Assembly (NCBI GenBank): GCA_012976225.1
Contig: JAAVVG010000017.1
Span: 186,001-250,000, forward strand
Direction of reading: 5' to 3'
Source of the DNA: Golubevia sp. BC0850
Taxonomy: Eukaryota; Basidiomycota; Exobasidiomycetes; Golubeviales; Golubeviaceae
Length of the DNA stretch: 64,000 nucleotides
Shown here piece by piece: positions 12,174 through 22,718 of the stretch. Position 1 is the first letter of the stretch. Each line of letters starts with the position of its first letter. Both the position numbers and the translations under genes were made by a program. The notes beneath the pieces are model-generated. The model saw nothing but the letters and a program-made list of their open reading frames with translations, was not told the origin of the DNA and did not search any database.

Positions 12174-13938
12174 ATGCTCACAGTTCCAACAGGTCTTTCT
12201 ATTTCTTCTAGGCATCGACTCAAATCAATCCTCAACAGTAGCAATCTCTTGAAGCCAATCTCAATCTCACTCACCAGCTCAAACTCATCTTATCTCCACC
12301 AACGCAACCTGCAGCTGTTGCCACCTCTACCTTCTTCCATCAATCGATCCTTCCACTCAAACCATATCAAAATGTCAACTCCCCCAACTCTAACCTTCTC
12401 CGATACTTCAATTTCCTTGATCCAATTAGGTCAAACCTCCAAAGACAAATCCTTCAATCTCTCCCACGCAGAATCTTTAATCCAAAAAGCTTGTTCTTCA
12501 ACTTATAAACCTGATTTAGTAGTTCTACCAGAATGTTTCAATTCACCTTACGGTGTAGACTACTTTTCTGAATATTCAGAAGATTTAGAAGGTCTTTGGG
12601 AATCTATCAAAGGGAAAGATAAGCTCAAACCTTCTTTCTCTTCTTATGAACCGTTTCAAGAAAATCCAACTTCCAAAACAGAAGAAGTATTTAAGATTGA
12701 TGGACTGGGGGGAAAGGGGTTCGATGTGAAAGATCATAAGAGTGAAACTGTTAAGATGTTGAGTAGAGTGGCTAGAGAATATCAAATTGTACTCGTTGGT
12801 GGAAGTATTCCGGAGAAGGATGCAGATGGGAAACTTTATAATACTAGTTTGGTCTTTGATCAGAAAGGTGAGTCTGGTTCAAGAGAAAGAATTCAAGGTT
12901 CGTTGAGAGGGCATGATGGAGGGTAGAATGAACAAGCCTCTTACTTTCTAATCATCCTTGCTCGATGATTTGAAAAGTTCCTTTGAGCTGATCTTGAATC
13001 AAGGCGTATTAAATGTTGTTCGCCTGCTTTAGTAGACGCAATTCAACGCAGACAATTGCTGAACAGCCTCTTCTCTTCTCCACCCTTCATCTTCTTTCTT
13101 ACTCTTTCCCTCCTACCTCTTTCTTTCCTCCCCAGGTCATGCAATCTCAATCTTCAGAAAAATCCATCTCTTCGATATAGATATTCCAGGAAAGATGACT
13201 TTTCAAGAAAGTCTAACTTTGACCGGTGGAGATCGAGTCACTGTGTTTGAGTGTTGTGAGTTTCTTCGCCTTTACTCTTTCTTCTACAGAAACCCATGAT
13301 CTACTCCTCTTCTGCTAAGGAACCCTTTTACTTTCAAGAAACATTAGGGTTCTTCAAAACCCTAGAGTCAGAAAAGCGAATGGGAATCCAACATTTCTGA
13401 CTTTCGATTTTCCTTCCATTCTTGACACAGCTCATGGAAGATTTGGTCTGGCAATCTGTTATGATTTACGTTTCCCAGAATTAGCTCAGATAGCTTCAAG
13501 AATGGGTGCTGGGGCTATGATTTATCCTGGAGCTTTTAATAGTGAGTTGTCTTTTCCTTTTCCCTTTTCATTTGCCCCTCCACTTCCACGTTCACTCTCC
13601 CTCCACTTTCTCATCTCCTCCTCTTCTCTCCCCTCTTCTTCCCAGCAACCACCGGTCCACGTCACTGGGAACTTCTCCAAAGAAGCCGAGCTACAGACAA
13701 TCAATTCTACATTTGTGCTTGTTCTCCAGCTAGACCTTCAGAAGGAGCAAAGTCATATCCTTCTTGGGGACATTCTACCATCGTAAATCCTTGGAGTGAA
13801 GTAGTGGCTACGATTGATGAGAAAGAGGGTATTGTGAATTGGAAAATGGAAAGGAGTTTGATTGAGGAAGTTAGGAAAATGATACCTATTGGGAGACAGA
13901 GACGATGGGATGTTTATAGAGATGTTAGTAGGGTTTGA
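12174..13938 (+). CDS. NIT2: Carbon-nitrogen hydrolase, Nit2-type omega-amidase
   Basis: Nitrilase-superfamily amidase that hydrolyses alpha-ketoglutaramate and related omega-amides. Exons 12174-12867, 13136-13255, 13431-13541 and 13646-13938 sum to 1218 nt (405 residues). The Glu-Lys-Cys triad is visible: Glu in VVLPECFNSPYG, Lys in FRKIHLFDIDIPG, Cys in FGLAICYDLRFPELA. The C-terminal block is SWGHSTIVNPWSEVV. Two in-frame starts exist. The first, at 12174, adds 66 residues rich in Ser, Arg and Leu that resemble a mitochondrial presequence. The second, at 12372, gives 339 residues and begins right before the catalytic domain (MSTPPTLTFSD). Dual mitochondrial and cytosolic forms from one gene are therefore plausible. 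Exon 3 is only 111 nt and holds the catalytic Cys. Confidence 0.92.
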
Positions 13939-14576
13939 AAAGGAACGAAACGAAAGAAAGTCATTGAAGGAATTGCATTCTAAAGACTCAGCCATGTACG
14001 TTGGTGGCGGGGAGACGAGAATAAGTCTTTTTCTCTCTCTCTCTCTCTCCTCCTCAAAAGGTCAATCTTTGTGAAATTTTGTTCCCTTGAGATTTCTCAA
14101 AGTGAAAGTAGAAATTATACACATACATAGAAAAGGGTCAACCACCTTCAAAACAAGGACAACTTCTGTGGGTGAGGCCAAGAGATCATCACAGCCCATT
14201 CCCTTTGTCGGCGGGATCTCGTTTGGGCAAAACAAGATTGATGTCTTTTGACATCTTTAAGCGTTTGAATACTTCCATTTTTCCATTTTTACTTTCCTCT
14301 AGCCTTCCTCTGCACTGAGCAGATCTCATTGAACGGGTGAGTCAATCTGACTGACTAGCTCTGCCGAAGTATTTAAGCTGAGCGCTGACCCTCCCTTTCT
14401 CCTTCCACTTTCCATTCCCACACACGACAAATTCTTGAAACTTTTGTTTCCCTCTATTCAAACTCACTTTCATTTTTAACGTCAAATTCAAATTAGAATC
14501 CAAGAATCAAATAATCTAACGCTCATTTCTCAAACTAGACTCCTTATACCTCTAGTCGAACTCACTTTCATCCATC
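13939..14576. promoter_or_regulatory. Upstream region of the chitin deacetylase gene with a TATA-like box
   Basis: These 638 bases separate the amidase stop from the chitin deacetylase start. A short (TC)n run lies at about 14030-14050. TATTTAAG at 14370-14377, about 200 bases before the ATG, is a reasonable TATA box. The stretch just before the ATG is C/T- and A-rich, as in fungal leaders. Assignment rests on motif and position only. Confidence 0.4.
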
Positions 14577-16487
14577 ATGGTTCAAATCAAATCCTCTCTA
14601 CTTTTAGCAGCCATCACAGCCAGTAGCGTAGTTTCTGCTCATGGAATGCAACGTCAACGTCGTCAAGAAGCTTCTTCAACTAGACATCATCGTTCTTCTT
14701 CAACTGCCGCAACCGCTTCTGCTGCTGCTGCACCAGCTGCAACTTCCTCTTTCACTGGTTCACTTCCAGCTAGCATCTTGAGCATCGTTTCAACCATTTC
14801 TTCAGGTGAAGGTAACACTGCTGCTACAACTGCTATGTACTCAACCGCCGTTGCAGGTGCTATCAACCCTTCAGTTTCTGGTGCCCCAGCACTACCAGCA
14901 GGTGAGTTTCAGTTTGTGGTCTGTCTCCGTGCGCGCATCGCAACGACCTTCAAGGAGATAAGGGGAATGAATTAGGAATCGGTGTTCAGACTGAATGACG
15001 GAAATGGGAGGAAGGTACATCGAGAGAAGATCTTTGAAGAAAGGGAGTTGTTCGGCACCAAGAGACACACCCCCCTGTCTAACCCAACCCCAACTCCACC
15101 TCTCTTCTTCTACCAGCCACCAACTACAACCCATCAGACTTCCCAGCTCTAGATGTTCTACCACCTCTAGATTCAGACAAAGCAAAAGCTTGGATCGCTG
15201 CCATTGACATGTCAAAGGTTCCAAACATTCCAGTCACAGTCGATTCTGCTTCTTGTGGATCAAACGCTGATAACTACGCCAACCGTGAAGCTAATGGATG
15301 GTGGACTTGTGGAGGATATACTCGTGATACCGATATCACTACTTGTCCTGATAAGAACACTTGGGGATTGTCTTATGATGATGGTCCTTCTCCTTACACT
15401 CCAACTCTTCTCAACTACTTGGAGGAGAACGATCTTAAATCTACTTTCTTCGTCGTCGGTTCAAGAGCTATCTCTAGACCCGAAATGCTACAGGTTAGTA
15501 TCTCGCATGGAGAATTTGAATACATGGAAGGAGAAATGTACTAACTCTTGGTGCTCGAACTTGCTCATTCTCTACTCTTTCCACTTCCTCTCTAGCTCGA
15601 ATACATGTAAGTCTATTTTCCCTTTCCCTACTCACAAGAACAGATTCACTCAATGTTTTCTTTTCCCATTCTTTCAATCCAACAGGGGAGGTCACCAGCT
15701 TTCCGTTCACACTTGGTCTCACCCAGCTTTGACCACCTTGACTAACGAGGAGATCGTCGTCGAACTAGGCTGGACTAGAGAAGTCATCAAGGCTATCACT
15801 GGAGTCTCACCAAACACCATGCGTCCACCTTACGGAGATATCGATGATCGTGTCAGAGCCATCTGTCAGCAAATGGACTTGACTCCAATCATCTGGACCG
15901 CCAACCCAGACGGATCTACTTACGATACTGAGGACTGGCAAATCGCTGGTGGTCGTGTCTCGTGAGTATCAACAGCCTCTGCTGATTTGAATGTCTGTTA
16001 GAATTCAAACATTCACAATTGAGAAGAGGAAACTTCCGAAAGCTCCGTTTCTGATTACCCTCTCTCTTCTCCTCTTCCCCTCCACAGTGCCGAAGAAGTC
16101 GTCTTCAACTTCGAAGGAATCATCAACAACGCCTCTCAACTAGACACTGGATACATTGTCTTGGCTCACGATCTTTACCAACAATCTGTGGAGATCGCCG
16201 TCGAAGTCGTTCTACCAGCTGCTCTCAAACAATCTCCAAAGCAAGACTTGATGCCAGTCATCAGTTGTTTAAAGAGACCTATGAGCGATGCTTACGTTGA
16301 GACTTACAACAAAGCCAATGGAAAGCCAAGTGATATCGGTACTGAAGCTGCTACTTCTGGAAACGGAGGTTCTTCTGGAGGTTCTTCAACTGGCTCTGGA
16401 GGTTCAAGTGACGCTTTCTCAATCAACGCTCCTTCGACTGTTGGTCTCTTGGGAGCTGTCGCTCTTGGTTTAGCTGCTATTCTTTAA
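14577..16487 (+). CDS. Chitin deacetylase (CE4), secreted and GPI-anchored
   Basis: Removes acetyl groups from cell-wall chitin to make chitosan. Exons 14577-14901, 15117-15493, 15596-15606, 15686-15961 and 16088-16487 sum to 1389 nt (462 residues). It opens with a signal peptide (KSSLLLAAITASSVVSA) and a Ser/Thr/Ala-rich linker. The CE4 domain shows motif 1 SYDDGPSPYTP, motif 2 SVHTWSHP with both metal His residues, and motif 3 RPPYGDIDDRV. After the domain come a Gly/Ser-rich spacer and a hydrophobic tail (VGLLGAVALGLAAIL) typical of GPI attachment. The third exon is only 11 nt (Leu-Glu-Tyr plus part of Met). It is required to join RPEMLQ to MGGHQLSVHTW as in the family. Introns are 80-215 nt. 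Function is well supported; role in wall remodelling is family knowledge. Confidence 0.95.
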
Positions 16488-17425
16488 ATTGATTTCTGTT
16501 TCGCTCAATGAACACAGAACAGAACGGACACTTCATCTTCTAGATTATCTTCTCTGAAGATCAAAATCTAGATTCATCTCTCTGGAATCAATCTCGAAAA
16601 CAATAGAAGCATCAAACCAAATCTCAATTATCAGAAAACAGGAAAAACTCAGAAAAAATCACCAAACATCAATTCAAGAATCGAGAAGACAGTTTTGAGG
16701 ATCTTTTCATTGGATCCGTTCAAGATTATGAATCGAAGGTTAAGCTCAAGGGAAAGAGCTTGGGAAACTGGCTTTTCCAATCCCTTTTCTTCAACTCGTT
16801 TCTCCTTCAACGTTCAAACCTTCTTACCCCATCTGTTCCTTGTCTCTCAATCGAAAAAAAGACATTCTTCCCTTTCAAACCTGTATACAACTTCAACACG
16901 TCCCCCATACCTACATAACTTCAATTGTTCCGATTTTTTTCGTTTCTCTTCTGAAATGTCTTGACGCCCCCAACCCCCACTTCTCGTATCTCTTTCTCTT
17001 CCTTTCTTACTTTTTTTTTCTGTTCTAAATCTCATTTGTCTTTAATTGCTTTGTTTTCCTTCTTTCTTTTGGATCGAGATGTTGTGAAGACTGGTGGTTT
17101 GCAAGCAGAAATTAGATCGTACGTAAAAGAGAAGATACATCCCGGAGGCAAGAGATAAACAAAGGAGGAGAAAGCCGAACAGGGGAGGGAGGGCATAGAA
17201 GCCAGGTGCTGAGAGAACTAAGAACTGAGAAAGCCACGCGGAAGAGAGAGTAGTGACTTCCTGGAAAGAAATTATGGGACGTGAAGTGATGAATGCTTTG
17301 GAGGTTGACCAAGAAGCGACGATGAGGGACTTGCTTGCATCAAGGTTCCGCTGTTGACAGGAGATACCATCGAGTGAAAATGTCAGCTTCGAAAGTCAAG
17401 GTTCGTAAGATCTGTAGAACTATGG
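16488..17425. other. Intergenic between convergent genes
   Basis: About 940 bases lie between the chitin deacetylase stop and the end of the DUF6534 gene. The left half is A-rich and then T/C-rich, consistent with a 3' UTR. I see no conserved reading frame. If the GTAAGT at about 17431 is a real donor, a short last exon of the DUF6534 gene would end near 17350. Confidence 0.4.
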
Positions 17426-18828
17426 CTACTTACTGATGGAGCCAAAGTACAAGGTTTCCATCTCTCTGGGCTGTCCAAAATCATGAACTGTATGTCTCCC
17501 TAATTTGTCTTCTTTCTCTTCGTCTGCCCTTCCGTCTGGACTTTCTGACCCTGTGTCTTCACTAAGTTGAAGAGATCCTATCCAATTCTCTAGGTCTGGA
17601 AGTGTTGTAGTGCGACCTTCCGTGGAAGACCCGCTTGAATGTCTAGAGTTGACAAAGTTCATTTGGGGCTCTGTCTGCCTTTCTGAATTCGAAGGGACTC
17701 TCCAGAAGCTAATTCTAGCATTGAGAATAGCTAGCATAGAGAAACTATAGATTGGAGCAAATACAGGGGAAAGATCCGGATAGGAGAAGAAGAGCACAGT
17801 AGAATGATGTGAATGAAACGTTGCGGTCATCTAGACGAAACCCAACTACTCGCCAGGGTAGACTCGACAAAGATGTCGACCCCGACCAGCACTGTGGATA
17901 AAAGCGAAACGGCTCCAAAAATGTAACCGAGCAGTGAGATGGATGCCTTTAAATGTTTCTTCGATTGTCGCCTGATGACAAACAGCTTTCCAATGACCAC
18001 ACTTGTAGTTATAATGTCTATCGCGAGCATGAGATTTAGGATGGCCCTTGTGAGATAGACTGGTAAAAATTGAGATAGAAAAGTACCAAAAGGATCATGA
18101 GCTTCTGTCGTGGTATCACGTGTCTCTGAATCTGACTCACTAGTTATCATAATACCAGAGTCAAAGGCAACTCTTCTGGGAACGAATCTATAATACACGG
18201 CATCTGCTATGGTCAGCCCGAAGGCAGAGACGATGAAGAAAGTCTGAATGATGATGATTACCATCCGGAATCTGGGAGCAGGTGCCAACAGACGATGGAG
18301 GCAGCCCAACCAGGAGATTTGGACTAGTCTTGAGTGGTTCGATAGGAACAAAAGGCGTAAACGAAAGATGAGACGGGTCTGAAGAGAGATCGGAGTCCAA
18401 CTCACTGCATTCCAATAAGAGTGAGAGCAATCGAAGCACCATTGATATCCCACGTCTCTTTGAAGGATTCCGAACCAATGCTTGTTTTCCAGACTGTAAT
18501 ACTGGCAGACCAAGACAAGAAAACCTCTATCACAGCGGAGCCGAAGTTGAAGAGTAGCACCAATGAGAGCAGAATCTTGGTGACCTTCTTATCTCGTTTC
18601 CAGAAAAGAAAGATGTAGTTCAAGAACAAGGCCAGATTGAAGCCAAAGATTATGAAGCCGATCGTAGAAATTTTTGAAGGTTTGATCAAAGGAGAGAACG
18701 GTTTCATTAGACTCCCTCGAACTCCTGCATTTTGAATTTACTCACGAAGCTGTGACCAGTTCGAATCCATAGTTGCTTCGGGCCGTGTCAACCAAATGCT
18801 GCTCTGTCACTGTATGCGCAGTCGACAT
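17426..18828 (-). CDS. Seven-helix membrane protein, DUF6534 type
   Basis: Basidiomycete multi-pass membrane protein of unknown role. Helices in order include TIGFIIFGFNLALFLNYIFL, TKILLSLVLLFNFGSAVIEV, GASIALTLIGM, VIIIIQTFFIVSAFGLTIA and LMLAIDIITTSVVIGKLFV (the DUF6534 pattern). SISLLGYIFGAVSLLSTVLV follows, then the closing YSFSMLAILNARISFW. A Ser/Thr/Glu-rich cytosolic tail follows. The start at 18828 (MSTAHTVTEQHL, donor GTGAGT at 18740-18745) needs an unusually short 34-nt intron; otherwise translation starts at 18707. Near 17828-17880 the frame changes. GT...AG introns of 38 or 50 nt would fit phase but have weak donors (GTCGAG, GTCGAC), so a frameshift is also possible. Family placement is fair, and exon edges are uncertain. 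Confidence 0.7.
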
Positions 18829-19065
18829 TTCGATGTTTGATGGGGGAAGGAAGGAAGAGGGGGAGAAGAAGGAGGGAGGAGTGAGACACTGAAAAGTTTG
18901 AATCAGGGCCAAAAGGTCAAGGCGAGGTAAAAATTAAAGGGTCCCTTGAAGGTGACGTGAGTGATGCACAATTCACGCCTCATAAAAGAAGAAGTTCAAT
19001 CGTTCATTGAAATTTTTGTTGGAATTGAGGAACACTGAGATACTGAGAAGAAAGAGAGAAATTGT

Positions 19066-20668
19066 CTACAACTTTGAATCTCTCGACTCCCTTCTTTCCA
19101 GATCCCAAATCCCACCTTTGATCAAAAGCCCCTCTTCCTTGATCCCGCCCTTCGTATTGAACCCCTTCATCTTCCCCCCCTTAGCAAAAGCATTTCTTAC
19201 GTGCTCAGTAAATATTTCTGGTACTTCAAGAGCCGCGAAATGCCCACCCTTCGTTGCTTTCGACCACCATTTGAGCTCCCCAGTATTCTCAACCCATTTA
19301 GCTGGAGAATCAGAGATCTCGTTCGGGAACCCCGAGAAGGCAAACGGAACTCTAATGTAGTACTCCGGATCCTTGACTATGTCTGAAAGATATTGGTTGG
19401 AGGCGTAGGGAAGGAATGAAGTCCCAATAGAGGCTGTGAACCAGTAGAGTGAGATGTTGACCAAGACTGATTGAAGATTGAGAGTGGTTTTGGGACTGGA
19501 AGGATCGGCGAAGATCTTGATGAAGAAATGTCCAATCCAGGATAGCAAACCAATAGGAGAATCGATGAGACCTGGCGCCAGTTGAGAGGGGCGGTTTCTT
19601 TGAATATCGTAGTAGCTTGAGCTGTTGTCTGAAAGGGAGCGGTCAAGGAAAGGGGAAAGTGTAGAAAGTCAGAAAGTTTGACTGCATTTCAGGAATCAGG
19701 ATCTTCGCTTCCAAGTCTTACCCAGAGAGACTCACTCTTGAAGTACAAGCCCTTTTGGATAGCAACCTGTTGGTCTTTAGGTAACCAGCTTCCGATGTAT
19801 CCTACCAGCCCGGTGGGAAGGATTCCACTCAGTTTGACCAAAGAGCTACTACCTGGTCCAACAGGACAGAAGTTGAGGTGAACCGCCTTGCAGCCTTTTC
19901 CGCCTTCGAATTGAAACTTCGACCCCAGAGCTCTGGCATGGCAACTACCCCAATCCCCACCTTGCACGGCATACCGCTCATACCCCAGCCCGAACATCAG
20001 AGCATTCATTACCCGAGAGTAAGAGTCGACGTTCGCCAGAGCTTTGGTTGGAGGAGCGGACGAGTAGCAGAACCCGGGAAGAGAAGGAACCACGACGTGG
20101 AAAGCTGGAGCATTCTCGTCTTGAGGTTCTGCTAAAGGTCCTATTAGATGATGAAATTCGTGGAAGCTGCGTTGAGATTTGGAAGGCGGGTGAGTAGAGA
20201 GTACGGACCGAGAAAGAAGGCGAACAGCTCGTTCTATAGAAAATCACCTTCCTGGCCAACCGTGGATCATGATCAACGGGATGGCATCAGCCCTCGATGA
20301 TCTGCGATGAACGAAATGAAGGGCTGAAGTGAAACAAGATTTGGTTGAGCAAAGGATCGTTCCGATTCGACCTTTTTCTCAAACGCACCACACCAATCGA
20401 TCTTTGTCTTGAAGTGCTCATGAGCATTCAGCTCGTTAGCCACCTGCTTGAAGTCCATATTTTTCCATTCTTCGGCCCATTTTCTGAGAGTCTCGGTTCG
20501 AGGCAGGATAAAAGGGTGATCTTTCTCTTTGGGTAGGACGCCTGCTGGAGGAAATCTTGCGTTGGAAAGGCGAGAGATTAGATCCGACACCTCGTCTGAG
20601 CCGAATTCGATCTTGAATGGAGTTGGAGTGGAGATTGAAGGAATGGAAGAGAGAGATTGTAGTGGCAT
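19066..20668 (-). CDS. Epoxide hydrolase (alpha/beta fold, EHN domain), tandem copy A
   Basis: Likely opens epoxides to diols, as in the microsomal/juvenile-hormone epoxide hydrolase family. The N-terminal EHN lid domain reads TPFKIEFGSDEVSDLISRLS and EEWKNMDFKQVANELN. Next are the oxyanion motif HGWPG (across a splice), the nucleophile Asp in VQGGDWGSCHARALG, and the catalytic His in ATKGGHFAALEVPE. The lid Tyr region contains DPEYYIRVPFAFSGFP. Introns follow DWCG (donor GTGCGT), the HGWPG codons and VAIQKGLYFK. I prefer the ATG at 20668 (MPLQSLSS) because it lines up with the paralogue; an in-frame ATG at 20749 would add 27 residues. Copy B lies head-to-tail immediately upstream and shares intron positions. 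No signal peptide is evident. Confidence 0.9.
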
Positions 20669-20871
20669 GGTGAAATGATGAAGATGTTCAGAGCGGAGAA
20701 ACGACGACCTCGAAGGACCGGGAGTGATATTGCCGATGATGTTCGTCAAATCTTATTCTCTTGGATAAGTCTTTTTCGAAAAGCTGGAGATTGGATTTCA
20801 ATTTCAACATTTACAAGGAAATAAAGGAACATGACTTTTGCTCACAGAACTTCGTCTCGTATCCCATTAGT

Positions 20872-22475
20872 TCACAACTTCCATTGAACCTCCCTTCTCC
20901 TTTCCAGATCCCAAATGCCCCCTCTGATCACCAGTCCGTCTTTCTTGATCCCTCCATTGAGATTAAAGGTCTTCAGTTTTCCACCTGCAGAGAAGGCATT
21001 CCTCAGGTGCTCCGCAAAGATTTCTGGGACTTCAAGAGCAGCGAAATGTCCACCCTCCGTTGCCTTCGAATACCATTCCAAATTCCCAGTCCTTTCTACC
21101 CATCTAGATGGAGACTGTCCAATCTCGAATGGGAACTCAGAGAAGGCAAACGGAACTCTAATGAAATACTCGGGGTCTCTACCTGCGGCCAAGAATTTGT
21201 CCGAGTTTGCAAAGTAAGGCAAGAAAGAGGTTCCGATAGAGGCAGTAAACCAGTATAAGGAGATGTCTCTCAAGACTGTTTGGAGATTCAAAGTTGACGT
21301 TGAGGGAGCCTTGGAAGAGTCCTTAGAAGGTCTGATCGATCTGAGAAAGAAGAATGAGATCCAACTAAGAAGCCCCAGAGGGGAATCGTTTAAAGCAGCA
21401 GCGAGCTGAGAAGGTCTCTGATATTGGATCTTAGAGTATGCTGAATGATTCGCTTAAAGTGAGAGCGTAGAGAGAGGATCTCAAAGAGGGTTAGTCCAAG
21501 GCTTGTGTGAAAGTGTTTTTTCATCGACGACTTACTGGTGAACGCCAACGTCTCTTTGAAGTCGTCGTCCGGCCCTGGTAAGAGCCAGCTTGGAAGTATA
21601 TAACTGAGCTTAGAGGTAGGTGGTCCCACTGGGCAGAAGTTGAGGTGAACGGCTCTACATCCTTTGCCACCTTCGAATTGAAACTTCGACCCCAGAGCTC
21701 TAGCATGGGGACTCCCCCAGTCTCCGCCTTGAGAGGCATAACGTTCATAGCCTAGTCCAAACATAAGAGAGTTAAGGATCCTTGAGTAGGAGTCGATGTT
21801 TGCCAAAGCTTTAGTTGGAGGAGCTGACGAGTAACAGAACCCGGGAAGAGAAGGAGCCACGACGTGGAAAGCTGGAAGGTCTGGATTGTCGGGTTCCGCC
21901 AATGGGTCTATCAGATGGTGAAATTCATGAAAGCTACAATGTGAACAGAGTACATAAACAAGGAAAGAGTCAGTAAGAAGAGTCCTCAAGCTCGGCTTTA
22001 ATCTCTTAACGGAAACTCACCTTCCTGGCCAGCCGTGCAGCATGAGTAGTGGAATCGCATCGGATCTTGATGATCTACGATGGATGAAATGAAGGTCTTC
22101 ATGTCACCCAGAGGGTTGATTCGAAGAATTTGGAATGAGTACTTCTTACTGTGACTACTTTCCAGCTTGCGTTCACTCACCGCACCAATCGATCTTTGTC
22201 TTGAAGTGTTCGAATTTGTTCAGCTCGTTTTCGAATTGCTTGAAGTCCATCTGTTTCCACTCTTCCACCCACTCTTTTAACATCGAAACCCTAGGGAGAA
22301 CAGCAGGTCCTGCATTTTTCTCGTCCGGCAAGATGTCTTCTCCAAATCGAGCGTTCGACAATCTTCTTCTCAAGTCGTTTACTTGCTCTTCTTCAAATTC
22401 GATCTTGAATGAGGTTGGAGTTGAGATTGGCGGGATATCATCTACCATTTTTGACATGGTTCCGTTAAAAGACAA
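20872..22475 (-). CDS. Epoxide hydrolase (alpha/beta fold, EHN domain), tandem copy B
   Basis: Paralogue of the downstream gene with the same domain order and intron sites. The EHN domain reads TSFKIEFEEEQVNDLRRRLS and EEWKQMDFKQFENELN. The oxyanion loop is LMLHGWPG, the nucleophile Asp lies in SQGGDWGSPHARALG, and the His in ATEGGHFAALEVPEIF. Both genes share nearly identical stretches such as LPGFCYSSAPPTKALAN and YWFTASIGTSFLPY. Divergence is highest in the N-terminal 100 residues and around the third intron. The donor after DWCG is the usual GTGAGT, not the GTGCGT of copy A. All catalytic residues are kept in both, so neither looks like a pseudogene. The promoter of copy A must lie in the roughly 200 bases between them. 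Confidence 0.92.
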
Positions 22476-22718
22476 GGGATTAGAAGGGAAGAAGACTCAA
22501 AAGAGAGTCGCGGGCTGTTAAGAACGACACTTTGACCCCTCCAATCGGAGTATCCAGCTCCGAATTTAGTCGAGACATGGTGACTGCTTGGAGCCAATTT
22601 CAAACTGAGGTCGATCACAGAAGAAGAAAATCGGAGTTAAAGAATTGAAAGATTTGTGAAACATTGGGTAAAGGGTAAGGTGACGATTATCAGGGGTAAC
22701 ACAGAAACACTTCTTCTA

